Shown one piece after another: positions 45,585-57,328 of a stretch of DNA of 64,000 bases. Where the stretch lies: assembly GCA_029255685.2 (NCBI GenBank), contig CM055313.2, positions 26,699,079-26,763,078 of the forward strand, written 5' to 3'. The stretch's first letter is position 1, and each line of letters begins with the position of its first letter. The notes under the pieces were generated by a model. It was not told where the DNA came from. It ran no database searches and was given only the letters and a program-made list of their open reading frames with translations. This DNA comes from Silene conica. Taxonomy: Eukaryota > Streptophyta > Magnoliopsida > Caryophyllales > Caryophyllaceae. A program made the position numbers and the translations under genes.

Positions 45585-47353
45585 TGATCAAGATACACTC
45601 AAGAAGGAAGGGGGGGGGGGGGGGGGTGAATTGAGTATGCCAATTTTTTCAATTCTTCTTCGACGTATGAGAATTGGTGTGGTAGTAGTGAGTAGAGAAT
45701 AAAAAAATAAAGTAAGAGAAGACACGATATTTTGAAGTGGTTCAGTTTCACAAATCGAAACCTACGTCCACTATTCTCGATTAATAAAATTAGTACCTTC
45801 TCCGGATTACAATTTTATCAACCCTACTCGTACAACTTTGATGTTAGTTGTAACTCAATATAGATACCGTAAAATACCTAGCTATATCAAGTACCGTGAA
45901 ATACTTGATTACAACGAGTATCGTAAAATACTCAAACTATCTTACGTAAATAAGATAAATCTTCAATAACCTCTTGTGTTCAACGTTCTTGAACTAATGA
46001 GAGCAATCTTCAAATACTTGTAGTCTTTGTAAAGGAATATAGCAAATATGGCACGACTTACGAGGTTTGCGTGAAGTAAACGTTTATTTTCTTGATATGC
46101 GTTTATATGTGTAATATTTTCGTTAGTTGTTTAACGTGTTACTAATGCCCTTTATATAATATTAGATCTAGGTTTTATTCCAAACCCTAGATGTTTTAGG
46201 AATATTACTTTAACTAGAATTGTTGTTTCTAGGTAATATTCTAAAACTAATCTTATTTGAACTAGGAAAAACTTATATAAAATATTATAATAATTAAGAT
46301 ATAAGATCAAATTTCCCAAACCTATTCAATCTAGGAAATAGCTTATACTATAAAATATACTCCCTCCTATTCCATATTTTCTTCCCCTTTGTGTTTGGCA
46401 CAAATATTGAGGTGGAGAATAAAATAAGTGTAAAAAATTGGGTGGAGTTTGGTAATAGGAGAGAGGGATGAATAATTATGAATTAAATAAGAAATTGTGG
46501 GGCCAAAAGCATTAAAAGGGAATAAAATAGGAGTAAAAAAATTGGGTGGGGTTTGATAATAGGAGAGAGAAATCAATAAAATATGAATAAATGTTTCCAA
46601 AATAGGAAAGGGGAAGAAAACCTGAATAATCCGTTTTAGGAAATAGGGAAGAAAATATGGAATAGGAGGGAGTAACATCTTATTTAAAATCAAATTCCTA
46701 ATTCTTTGTCAAGATATAACAAATTATATGTTTTACCAAATCCTAGTTAACTTAAGGTAAATTAAATAAACACATAATATTTATTTAAATAGACCAAAAG
46801 ATAATTGGAAAAACGTGTCACTCAGACGCATGAAGCGGTTTACACGTTTTCCTAGGACTTCGGAATTTGACAATAACGGTTAGAATAAATTCTTAGTATA
46901 TTAGGATAAATAATAACTCATAAGATAATTATTTTAATCCTTTTTAACTATAGAATATTCTTATTCTAAAAAACCGTTTTAAGATTACTAATTTAATATT
47001 CGACAATATAACAACTATTACTTATAAACACATACACAATTCTACGCATTTCTTGTTTTGTGCATTTCTCATTGCTTCTTGGAGTTATAGATACGAACTA
47101 TAACTTTGAACTATATGATTCCGTAATATGACTCTTTATTCTTACAAATCTTCAAAAAGACTTGATACGAGCTTGTGATCTTTCTTCAACCATGATTGAA
47201 TCTACGCTTGACTAAAACAAGATCTTTGCTCTAAAAATAATAGTACACTTAACACACGATTACACGTACACATATATAAAATATATTCACTAGACTTGTC
47301 ATTGTTAAAACATAAAACAATATATTAAACATATAATAATATATTAATCAACA
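45585..47353 (-). repeat. 3' LTR of the minus-strand Copia (about 1769 bp)
   Basis: On the minus strand it starts TGTTGATTAATATATT right after AAAAAGGGGGAATT. I place its end at 45585 (plus-strand TGATCAAG), which is less certain. A run of 17 G (45610-45626) lies near that end. A Stowaway MITE is nested at 46360-46672. Confidence 0.75.
46360..46672. mobile_element. Stowaway (Mariner-type) MITE, 313 bp
   Basis: Inverted ends CTCCCTCCTATTCCATATTT and its near-exact complement (AAATATGGAATAGGAGGGAG), flanked by TA on both sides (46358-46359 and 46673-46674). No transposase. The frame at 46367-46693 is a by-product. Confidence 0.93.
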
Positions 47354-48007
47354 AATTCCCCCTTTTTAATGATGGCAAGTCTTATCTAGAATCGTGTCTA
47401 AGTGTAACGTTCCCTCTCAACATAATATTGTTCATTCATAATATAGATCAACTTAGGGTTTCTATTTTTATGTTAAACCAAATACCTAAGAACTATGAGA
47501 GACAACACATTATGACAAGGAGCAATCTTAGGCAGATTCGTATCTAGGTCGCATTCTTTTCCCCCTCTTGACATCATTGAAAAGACAGAAACAAGGACAT
47601 AAAACGACTAGAATAATACATTACGAAACATAAACTAAGCATGCAATTTTAACAAAACACACAAACGTACACGACAAATATTATACACAAACAAGATACG
47701 AATGTTAAAGATGACACACAACCAAGAGTATTAAGCCTATGGGCCGAATGTTAAAAACAAACAAGTTATGTAGCAATACCATTGGGCCGAATGAAAAAGA
47801 GAGTGTGCAAGTTGGGCCATAAATCACGGCCAACAAAATAAAGGACGAAAAGTTTGTAGGATTAGAAAAAATTAAAGGAAGGAAAGTGAGAGGCAAGTGG
47901 GTAGGGATACAGATGTCCACCAAGAAGTCACCCAAAACACATTCCTGCACCTTCACCAAAACGGAGCCTGCACGCAAAACGAGACGAAACAGAGACGATA
48001 CCAAAGC

Positions 48008-49516
48008 CTATTCCGGATGTCGGATAATGTGCGAGTTAACGAATTCGGGCCTAGTGCGATAGTCCAAGGTTGACAATCGGTCCAAACAACTTCTGATGTT
48101 TCGAGCTTGAGCATCCACCGCACGTTCAAAGTTGAGAACCTTAAGAGAAAGCGCCTTAACCGCGGCCAAACATTGACCCCCATCCTCACGCAAAAGCCGA
48201 CTATCACGGACAAGAGCACCTTCTTGAGTCGTGAGGAATTGGTGACGGTCACTAATCGTAAACACTTCGTCCTTGACATCTTTAAGATCACGGCTTATTT
48301 TCTCAAGAAGCCCATCAACCCTTTGCATCCAACTCCGCATCTCCGTATCAATACTTGGCCCACGAAAACTCTCGGCCTTGACGTTACTGAACCCGGAGAT
48401 TAAAGAAAACAACTTATCGACCTTGCTTTCCAACCCATCAATATTTCCATACGGTTTTCCATCACCTCCATTCACCCGACCAAATTGTAATTCATGCTCA
48501 TTATTTAGAATCCTATCAACTTCATCAACTTATCGCACATGCGATCCCGACGCACAACCCCATAGCTATACACATCCACCACTCCGGCATGAAACAATAA
48601 TTCGGAAACCCACATGCCATACGGAATGTCCAATGTTGTACAAAACCTTTCTTTGACCAAAATGCTTGACACATGCACGATTTTCGCACAAAACAGAGAC
48701 GCTAGGTTTATTTTCGGACCGACTAGCCAATTATAGAGAACAACTGCTTCACAACAACTCAATTTATCCCGACCCCCACATCGTGGTAACACCGAATTCC
48801 ACAGAAAATTCACAAGAAATTTAAGTTTAGGATTGAACGAGTTTGTACGCAATGGACTCGTTTCAGACGCATCGTCATCAAAGTAACACTTGATTTCCAT
48901 TTTCTCATCACGAGATACGACGAACCATTCTTTGCTAGGGTCAAGTTTTAACCCCTCATCTCTTAGGCTAAAAACGCGACAGATATCCGCAATAGAGATC
49001 AAGACATCACGCCCATTCAATTCACCACAGCCCTTAACCCATTTTCGACAATTTTGACAGAAGCGAAAAATTGTACTAACTCAATTGGGAATATTAAACC
49101 AGAAAAGTTACTTATATAGACCCAATCTTGAAAAACCAAGAATTCCTTTAAGAACCTTAAAGACAGAGACCCATCTATCCACGAGGTTGGATAAAAACGA
49201 CCCGCATGTATCGAATATGAAAGTAAACGCTCGATTAACATACCTTCGCCTTTTGTCATCTGAACCTTTTCAAGTCCTTCTTTTGTAGCTTCCCCTGAAA
49301 CATCCGGGAACAGAGGACGAGGGGACTGATCAAAATCTGGGAAATCCTCTTCCATAACTGATTTTCCTTTGTCCAATTTTCGTCTCTTGCTTGCGTCGGA
49401 TTTCGGAACGGTGACAGAAATAGGTTAGGGGACGGTGGTGGTGAGGGTGTTGGTGTTGGGGGCATCGGAGAGTGGGGCTTGTGGCGGTTTGAACGACGGG
49501 CAGAGCTAGGTGGCAT
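48008..49516 (-). pseudogene. Envelope-like third ORF of the Copia element, frameshifted
   Basis: Four overlapping minus-strand frames (49256-49516, 49017-49376, 48505-49020, 48008-48475) read as one protein broken by shifts near 49300, 49019 and 48520. The N-terminal part is Pro/Ser-rich. The middle has the words FNPKLKFLVNFLW and LDIPYGMWVSELL, the latter like the LPYG block of plant envelope-like Copia ORFs. The C-terminal part (48008-48475) has regularly spaced hydrophobic residues and looks like a coiled coil. Its position 3' of pol fits SIRE-type elements. The function of these ORFs is unproven even when intact. Confidence 0.65.
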
Positions 49517-50016
49517 TGTGGTGTAAAGAGTACGAATGAAATTGAGCTTGAGTGTAAGTTTTTTGAAGTTTTTAATGGAGATTTTCTTGAATTTTTAGTT
49601 TTAATGTGGTTGTTGGGGTTAGTGTAATCTTTGGGGACGGTTATGAGGGTGAGGGTAGAGTGTGATAGTAGAAAAGGTGGGGTAGGCACGTGGTTAGGTA
49701 AAAGGTATGTTAAAAAGTAAATGGTTATTACGTATTTACATGTTACGTAATTTTGGTACGTAAATTTTTGTAGGTACGGGTTATATGTTATTAGGATATA
49801 ATTTGAGTTTAGATTTAATAATATTTGAATATTATAGGTTTTAACAGATAAAAAATTGGTTGTGTATATTCGTATAAAGTATATCATAACAAAATCGAAG
49901 TTTGAGCATTTAATCATAATAACACACATAGGCATGCAACGGAACATACGGACACAGTCATATAATTCTGTCTTTACATAGTCAGTCATTGGGTTATTTT
50001 TAGCTCTTAAGATCGA

Positions 50017-51983
50017 TTAGGTGCCACCGATTAAACCAATTTCCAATCGCAAAGTCTCAAATCGTTCCCTAGCTAATGGTTTGGTAAAAATATCTGCCCA
50101 TTGTTTTTCCGTACTACAAAATTCCAACTTAATGTTTTTCTTTTCTACATGGTCGCGTAAGAAGTGGTGTCGAATTTCAATGTGTTTAGTTCTCGAGTGC
50201 TGAACTGAGTTTTTAGATATTATTATCGCACTCGTATTATCACATAAGATAGGTACACATCCTACGTCAATACCATAATCAAGCAATTGTTGTTTTAACT
50301 ATAGGAGTTGGGAACATACCAGTGCGGCTGCAATATATTCTGCTTCTGCAGTTGACAAAGCGACAAAATTTTGTTTCTTGGATGCCCATGATATATTGCA
50401 TGGTCCAATGAAAGTAGCAAGTCCAGAAGTACTTTTCCTGTCTAAAGAACAACCTGCATCATCCGCATCTAAATATCCTAGTAGGTTAAAATTACAATCT
50501 AGGGGATACCATAAGTATAATTTCGATGTTCTAATTAGATATCGTAGAATTCTCTTAACCGCAATCATATGCGATTCTTTTAATGTAGATTGAAATCGGG
50601 CACAGACGCAGACACTACACATTATAACTGGACGACTTGCAGTAAGATAAAAGAGTGAGCCAATCATACCTCTATAGTTGGTTTCATCTACTGACTTACC
50701 GTCTTCGTCTTTGGTAAGCTTCTTATCTGTAACCATTGGAGTAGGCATGGGATGAGAGGATTCCATTCCGAATTTCTTTATTAATTCTTTGACGTATTTT
50801 TGTTGATGAACTTTGATACCCTCATTCGTTTGTTGGATGTGAAGTCTAAGGAAGAATTTCAATTCTCCCATCATACTCATCTCGAACTCGGATTTCATCA
50901 ACTCTGAGAAGTATTGGCACAACTTTTTATTGGTTGAGCCAAATATGATATCGTCAAAGTAGATTTGGACTACTAATAAATCGGAATTCTCTCTTTTCAG
51001 AAATAATGTTTTGTCCACTGATCCTCTCTTGAATCCGCTTTCCAATAGAAACTTTGATAATCTGTCGTACCATGCTCGAGGTGCTTGTTTAAGGCCATAA
51101 AGAGTTTTGTCCAATCTGAATACATGATCCTTGAGTTTGCTGTCAGGAAATCCAGGAGGTTGTTCGACATAAACTTCCTCCTGAAGATAGCCATTAAGAA
51201 ATGCAGTCTTAACGTCCATCTGAAATAGTTTCATTCCTTTATGTGCAACAAAGGCTATGAGCAAGCGAATTGCCTCAAGACGAGCGATAGGAGCGAAGGT
51301 TTCGTCATAATCGATTCGTTCTTGTTGGTTGTATCCTTGAACAACTAGTCTGCCCTTGTTTCGCACAATGACTCCAGAGTCATCCAGTTTATTTTTAAAT
51401 ACCCATCTCGTTCCAATTACTGATCTATCTTTAGGACGAGGAACGAGATGCCAAACTTTGTTTCTTTCGAACTGTTGAAGTTCTTCTTGTATGGCAACTA
51501 TCCAGTCAGGTTCTGCGAGTGCCTCTTTTATGTTTGTAGGTTCAATTGTGGAGAGAAAGGAGTAGAATGAGCAGAAGTTGTTTAAGCTTCTTCGAGTTTG
51601 GACTCCTTCTATAAGGCTTCCTATGATATTGTCCAAAGGATAAGAGCTTTTATATCTCCAGTTTCTTGATTGATTGTTTTCGTTACCACTACTTGACTCG
51701 GGATTTTGACTTGTTCTCCCTGAATCCAAACCTTGGTTTGTAGGAGAGTCAGGTATAACTATGACCTCTTCCCTTTGGTTTTGATTCAAAGTTATAGCTT
51801 CATTAGCTATAACTCTGGGTTCCAAGTCATTTGTTTGAGACTGGATAACAGTATCATCAACTGTGGTTTCAGTTCTCGTACCGTTTTCTCCCAAGTTAAG
51901 TTCATCGTTGATTCCTTGAATTTCGCCTTCATCATTTTCTGCCTCTGGAGGATCTTCCCTTGACAATCGAAAGTCTGGTTCGT
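50017..51983 (-). pseudogene. pol: Copia pol: integrase-RT linker, reverse transcriptase and RNase H
   Basis: The long frame 50299-51966 stays open upstream of its first usable codon to about 51980 ([13 protein letters not shown]), so the listed start is not a true start. Order: acidic linker; PLDNIIG and GVQTR words; RT beginning near [15 protein letters not shown], with [24 protein letters not shown] and catalytic [11 protein letters not shown]; then RNase H with [15 protein letters not shown] at 50296-50298 interrupts RNase H, which continues in frame at 50017-50286 (LCDNTSAIIISKN, ADIFTKPL). The usual YVDD is YFDD here. An inactive relic. Confidence 0.92.
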
Positions 51984-52498
51984 CTCTTATTTGATAAATC
52001 AGACACCTACATCGTTGCTAGATGGCAAGACACCCTATGAAATCTTATATCGTAAAAAGCCCGTTTTCGATAATATAAAAGTTCTAGGATGTTTATACTA
52101 CGCGCATAATAAGAATAGAACTCGAGATAAATTTGGAAAACGGGGAAAAAGATGTATTTTTATTGGATATCCACATAGCAAAAGGGGGTGGAAGGTGTAC
52201 GATTTAGAGGAAAAACGTGTTTTTGTGTCACGAGACGTCATTTTTTTATGAGAATGGGTATCCTTATTTAATTCCTGAAAATGCAATAAGCACACCACAA
52301 ACACATTTGCACGGATTGAGTCACGACCAATTATTTATTGAATATGAGCCAAATAGAGACACACCCCACGTTGTTAGGGGGAGTGTGGAAACAGAACATG
52401 AGAATGAAACAGAACAAGGGGTTGGAAATATAGATAAAACAGAGGACATGAGTAATGATGGGTCAACTGACAATGATAAGGAGGATAACAATAATGAT

Positions 52499-52685
52499 TT
52501 TTTTTTTGGTTTAAACCGGGGTGTCCACCGTCGACAACAGTGTATAATCCCCTCGCCGCGGGTGCTCTCGCGAAGAGGTAAACGGCTGACCAAAGTGTTG
52601 CTCCATTCCCATGGGCAGGGATCGAACCCCTGACCTCATGGTTAAGGGATGAGGTGAGCAACCACCACACCAAACACATTTGGTT
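52499..52685 (-). mobile_element. tRNA-derived SINE (187 bp)
   Basis: Flanked by a perfect 17-bp duplication AGGATAACAATAATGAT (52482-52498 and 52686-52702). On the minus strand the 5' part has a pol III A-box-like GTGGTGGTTGCTCACC and B box GGTTCGATCCCTG. The 3' end is an A run, seen as T at 52499-52508. It sits in the linker of the plus-strand Copia pol, so it is younger than that element. Confidence 0.93.
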
Positions 52686-54013
52686 AGGATAACAATAATG
52701 ATATGAATGGTAGTAGCATGGCAAATAAAGAAGTGGAGAGTTCTACCATTGAGATTACACAAGTAGGACCTTCGACAGAGGGAGAAATGATGGGTCGAGG
52801 AGCTAGAGACAAGTTCGAACCATCGTGGAAGAAGGATTATTATTGTAAGTGAACATGAATAATTACCCCCAAGTCGAATGCTCATCCCGCACAAGGAACA
52901 TCCTCGTTGTCAGGTACGCGTTACCCTTTATCCAAATATCTTATTACTAATTGTTTTTCGAGATCTCACAAGGCTTTTCTGGCAAAGATTGATGAGCACA
53001 GAGAACAAAATTACTATTATGAAGCTGCGCGGAATGAACATTGGCGAGAGGCCATGAGAAAAGAAATAGAGGCTCTAGAGAAAAACGAAACTTGGAAGAT
53101 TGTCACTTTGCCGGAGGGAAAGAAGCCGATTGGGTGCAGATGGGTGTACAAAATCAAGTACCTAGCAAATGGACAAATTGAAAGGTACAAAGCAAGGCTT
53201 ATAGCACAAGGCTTTACCCAAGTAGAAGGTATCAATTTTCATGAGGCATATGCACCGATGGCAAAGATGACAAGTGTTTGTTATATGCTTGCCGTTTCTG
53301 TGATGAAAGGTTGGACAATAGAACAACTTGATGTAAATAATGCATTTTTACATGGAGATCTCGATGAAGATGTTTACATGAAGATTCCGCACGGCTTTGC
53401 AAGAAAAGGGGAGAATAGGTTTGCAAATTAATAAAATCAATTTATGGTTTGAAGCACGCATCCCAAAATTGGTTCGCAAAGCTAACGGAGTCAATGAAAA
53501 TGTATGGGTTCGTACAATCTTTAGCTGATTATTCATTGTTTACATTCAATCGGGATGGTGTTTTTATTGGAGTGTTAGTCTATGTGGATGATATGATTGT
53601 GGTAAACAATAACAGCGAACGTTGTGCGAGTTTCAAAGGCTTCTTAGACGAGAAGTTCGAGATTAAGGATTTTGGACGACTAAAGTACTTCTTGGGAATC
53701 GAGGTAGCTCATGGAGCAAATGGGTTATTCCTAAACCAAAGAAAGTATGCCATGAATATCATTGAGGAGAGTGGAATGGCAGGAGCAAGAACTGTGTATA
53801 CCCCTAGACAACCACGACATAACTTGGCATTAGCAAAAGGGTATGTTTTGAAAGACATAATGAAGTATCGTCGCCTAGTCGGAAGATTGGTGTACTTAAC
53901 GATAACAAGACCGGACCTTGTTAATGCGGCCACATCTTATCACAATTTGTCAACGAACCAAGAAAAGAGCATTGGGAAGCAGCCTTAAGAGTGGTTCGTT
54001 ATATTAAGAGGAA

Positions 54014-54216
54014 CACAAATTCTCATTTGTGACGGCGATATCCGTCACAAGCTTGTGACGGATACCGTTTCTTTTCACAAAATACCCACTTTCTCTCTCT
54101 CTCTCTCTCTCTGACACTATTCATGTGGTCCCCTTTCTCCACTAACTCAATTTGTATCCATTTTATTTCACAAATATCCGTCACAAATGATGACCCGTCA
54201 CAAGCAAGACTTACTA
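54014..54216. mobile_element. Mutator-type MITE, copy 1 (203 bp)
   Basis: Ends CACAAATTCTCATTTGTGAC and ACAAGCAAGACTTACTA. Both ends contain TTGTGACGG in inverted orientation, repeated several times inside. It is flanked by a 9-bp near-duplication TAAGAGGAA/TAAGAGAAA (54005-54013 and 54217-54225), as for Mutator-like elements. It also contains a CT run (about 54091-54112). Related copies lie at 57329 and 59250. Confidence 0.82.
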
Positions 54217-54755
54217 TAAGAGAAATCCGAGTAAAAGGATATTTTTCAAGAAAAATGGTGTTTATCAGTTACGAGGATATTGTGACTCTGATTATGCAAG
54301 TTGTCCGATCACGAGGAAATCTTTAAAGGGGTACTTTGTCTCGCTAGGGCAGCCACCCATATCATGGAGGGCCAAGAAGCAAGTGACGGTTGCTAAATCG
54401 ACCGCAGAAGCAGAGTATAGGGCAATGAGAGCAGTCACAAGTGAGCTAATATGGCTTAAATTTTTGCTTGCATCGTTTGGAATCTTTCATACGGAGCCAA
54501 TGTCCTTATATTGTGACAATCAAGCGGCAATTCATATAACAAAAAACCCGGTCTTCCATGACCGTACCAAGCATATAGAAATTGATTGACACTTTGTCCG
54601 TCAACACTTGGTTACAAATACGATCACTCCTTTTCATGTCCGAAGCAAGGAGCAAATTGCGGATTTATTCACAAAGGCAGTTGAAGGAGAATCGTATGAT
54701 TATTTGCAGTACAAATTGGGACTCGGATTACCAAGTTCTCCAACTTGAGGGGGAG

Positions 54756-55024
54756 TGTAAGAATGTGAATGCTAGTATTGTGCGGATATTCGAAATATCG
54801 CAGAGATATTCACATATTATACAGAGATATTGTTGCAGATATGACTTGGCTAATATTGTTATTCATATTGTATGTTTAGGTAAGATATTATCTAGTTACC
54901 TTTTTTTTAGCATTAGCCAAAGATTGTGTAGAGCTAATTCAAGTATATATGTATCATATTGTATGCCCGTTTGATTTAATGAAAATAAGCATTATTCTCA
55001 TTCTCCTAATCTAAGAATTTCACA
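54756..55024 (+). repeat. 3' LTR of the plus-strand Copia (269 bp)
   Basis: Starts TGTAAGAATGTG directly after the purine tract TTGAGGGGGAG (54745-54755) and ends AAGAATTTCACA. The end choice rests on the TG...CA rule; no partner LTR exists to confirm it. Confidence 0.7.
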
Positions 55025-56252
55025 AATACTCTAAGGGCTGTTTTTAAAACAAAACCCATTAATTTGCAAGATATATAATTTTACTTCATGAAACAATTAG
55101 GAATATATAGCCAGTAAGTGCATGGTACATCCGATGTATTACCTCAAATTTTACAATTTTTGAGCATTATAATAAAAAAATTGAGTTTTGATTTAGAACT
55201 TATGAATTTTTCTATAAAGGTTCCGAGATTATTTATTTAAACATTAAATTCTAAAAAATCACAATTAAACTCAAAAATATTACATATAAGTTTAGTTAAA
55301 TTTGAGTTATGACGGAAAAAACTAAAATCAAACTTATAAACTTTAATATGCCCAAAAAAATAAACATTTACAAATAAAGTTTGAGGTAATAAGTTTAAAT
55401 AAAAATATTTATATGGTCAAAAAATAGAAAATTAGAGATATTATATTTGAGACATGTTCCTTTTTCTCATATACAGTATGTTGCTTATGATGAGTATTAT
55501 CCGTATAAATATACATTACAGAAAATTAGGAATACATCATTACATGTGCGTCACTGCGTTGTGATATGCACTTTGGTGTTATTAATAGAAATGTTATAAA
55601 AAGGGCCAATTTGTGAGGAAAGTTTCATTGTGTAACATAACCAAGTTGGTGTGTGTATCCATCCCTAACCAAATCCTCTTTCTAGTATTGTCTCCATTAC
55701 TAAGGACTTTTTTTTCTTCATAATATATAAATAATTCTATCATACAACTAAACCTGATAAAATCAACCGTTTTAAATGAACGAACTTCAATAACCTGACC
55801 CGTACCCGACACATGGATTAAAGACTGTACTTGACCATGACAATTAACCTAAATTTAACCCTATATTCAATATGACCTGATCCAAATGTTAATTTATTAC
55901 TGAAACTTAACCACTATCTCAAAAATGACATGTACGCGAATAATTCACCCGAAGTGTTTGTGAGGATGGTGTCAAAATTGGACACCACCGATAGGCGATA
56001 GCGCTAGCTCATTGATTATATATATAGAATGAAGTGACTGACTTAAATAAATATTTTATTGGTAAATAAATCGGACCAAATAAAAGGTATAAGTAAGGGT
56101 AAAACGATGTAAATACACAATGATACGACTTTTCTTCAATCAAAGTACAATAATACACACTGATACAACTTCAAGATTACAAAAAAAATGCGCAAGATCA
56201 GTACAATATAGGAAGTAATATATATTATACTTCGTATTTGAACACCATTAGG
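55025..56252. other. AT-rich intergenic DNA
   Basis: No gene or repeat recognised. The final ~150 bases (from about 56104) are the start of a segmental duplication shared with 58092 onward. Confidence 0.6.
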
Positions 56253-56540
56253 TCATGACGTTAATTCAGCAGCTGAGACTATAAAAACCGGAGGGGGGCA
56301 GTACAACGAGCCAAATGCGAGACTATGTTTGCATTTACACTTTCCGCAACACTCGTCACTTTTCTTGCAAGGGGTAGCAATGTCGATGCAAGTAAGGGGT
56401 CGGAAGTACGCATCCTCGAGCATTATGCTCGTGAGGGGACGGTAAAAGTCACGAGTAGCAGTGGCGGGTTTAGAGATACTTGTTATGGCCAAAATGGCCA
56501 AAAACGACACCATACCAACCACATTCATATTTCTCTTCAT
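56253..56540 (-). CDS. Small secreted cysteine-rich peptide precursor, knottin-like
   Basis: 95-residue single-exon frame, ATG at 56540. Residues 1-29 form a classic signal peptide (basic start MKRN, hydrophobic core VSFLAILAITSI, then ATA). A short propeptide-like stretch has two similar words (YRPLTSIML and FRPLTCIDI). The mature region has seven cysteines spaced C-x6-C-x5-CC-x2-C-x-C-x10-C, close to inhibitor cystine-knot (knottin) folds, ending in a CPPPVF tail. Such peptides are usually extracellular and linked to defence, but the activity here is unknown. The odd cysteine number is unusual. A TATA-like CTATTAAAAG lies about 70 bases upstream (56606-56618). A frameshifted paralog is at 39066-39322. 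Confidence 0.72.
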   Translation of the reverse strand: MKRNMNVVGMVSFLAILAITSISKPATATRDFYRPLTSIMLEDAYFRPLTCIDIATPCKKSDECCGKCKCKHSLAFGSLYCPPPVFIVSAAELTS

Positions 56541-56605
56541 TTTTATTGCTCTTAGTTTTATTTATTGATGGTTTTTTGTGTGTTGAATATTGGCAAGTTT
56601 GAGAG

Positions 56606-56618
56606 CCTTTTAATAGCC
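56606..56618 (-). promoter_or_regulatory. TATA-like element of the knottin-like gene
   Basis: The minus strand reads GGCTATTAAAAGG about 70 bases upstream of the start codon. Similar GGCGATAAAAAG and GGCTATAAAAAGG sequences lie at the corresponding places near 58500 (duplicate without the gene) and 39667 (broken paralog). Confidence 0.5.
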
Positions 56619-57328
56619 ATGCAAGTACAAAAGTTGGGAGAGGCTACTTAATGCATGGTATGGTATAATAGAGTGTCGGAGTCAGGATTTAAAGTTAGTG
56701 TTGGCGAAAATTTCAGCGAAGTATTGAATGAGGCATTAGATAAAATTTCGAAATTTTCCAACGCCGGCAGGGCCAGGTGCCCTTACTTGCCCTCTCGATT
56801 CACCACTAGTATAAAGACCACGTGCCTATCATCATATATTCATTACTGGGTTGATCATTCATTTAAAGGGTTTACGTGGCTCACTAACTCTAAATAATTT
56901 GAAACCAACCCCGAAATGCCAATTAATTTATCAAATAACTCATGTAGGTTTGTTATTATAAACCAAGCATTAGTTTTAGGAGTTAATTTCCTTACACAAT
57001 GCTTGGAAAAAAAAAGGTTATAGGTATTTTGATCAATTGTTCTAGCGGAACTTGGTATCGATATACTCTCGTATGTCGTACAAGTTCCGAAAATGAGTTG
57101 TCCTTCCCCTCGTCCTCTCGTAATTGCTAAACGTGGTCTTTTATGTGGCAATGATGCTCCGACCTCCTTGATATGTTTTAAGAAATATTGATCATTCAGA
57201 CATAACACGACACGACACGCTTTATCTTGGGAATCGATTCGCTGAATTTCATATATATTTGCTTAATTAACTATATATATGGACAATAAAAATGATTAAA
57301 TACAGTACGAGGATTACATATATTAAAT

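Larger units (their letters stand above)
45585..51983 (-). mobile_element. 5'-truncated Copia element with third ORF (SIRE/Maximus-like), minus strand
   Basis: Order on the minus strand: end of integrase linker, RT and RNase H (50017-51980), an envelope-like region (about 48008-49516), purine tract (47354-47367) and 3' LTR (45585-47353). The PLDNIIG and GVQTR words upstream of RT, the extra 3' ORF and the large LTR fit the SIRE/Maximus lineage. The gag, protease, most of integrase and the 5' LTR are missing. The right edge meets a plus-strand Copia at about 51977-51988. Confidence 0.85.
51984..54750 (+). pseudogene. pol: Copia integrase C-end, RT and RNase H, multiply broken
   Basis: Integrase C-terminal part 51984-52249 (VLGCLYYAH, CIFIGYPHSKRGWKVYD), then a shift at a T run near 52243. 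The linker is interrupted by the SINE, and a TGA lies near 52850. RT is in 52907-53431 (GCRWVYKIKY, YKARLIAQGFTQ, EQLDVNNAFLHGDL) and 53449-53988 (catalytic LVYVDDMIVV), with a shift between them near 53430. The MITE splits the join to RNase H (54226-54750: STAEAEYRAM, CDNQAAIHI), which also has a TGA at 54587-54589. Not functional. Confidence 0.9.
51984..55024 (+). mobile_element. 5'-truncated Copia element, plus strand
   Basis: Begins abruptly inside integrase ([19 protein letters not shown]), runs through RT and RNase H with many breaks, and ends with a short 3' LTR (54756-55024). It carries a SINE (52499-52685) and a Mutator-type MITE (54014-54216). No 5' LTR, gag or protease is present. 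The short LTR and the different pol sequence show it is not the partner half of the minus-strand element. Confidence 0.88.

Noticed and set aside
48107-48656. Plus-strand frames opposite the envelope-like region
   Set aside because: Antisense shadows of the minus-strand Copia ORF.
49330-49989. 219-codon minus-strand frame
   Set aside because: It overlaps the envelope-like N-terminal frames in another phase, with low-complexity composition; probably a by-product.
52616-52685. tRNA gene on the minus strand
   Set aside because: It is the tRNA-derived head of the SINE, with A tail and 17-bp duplication.
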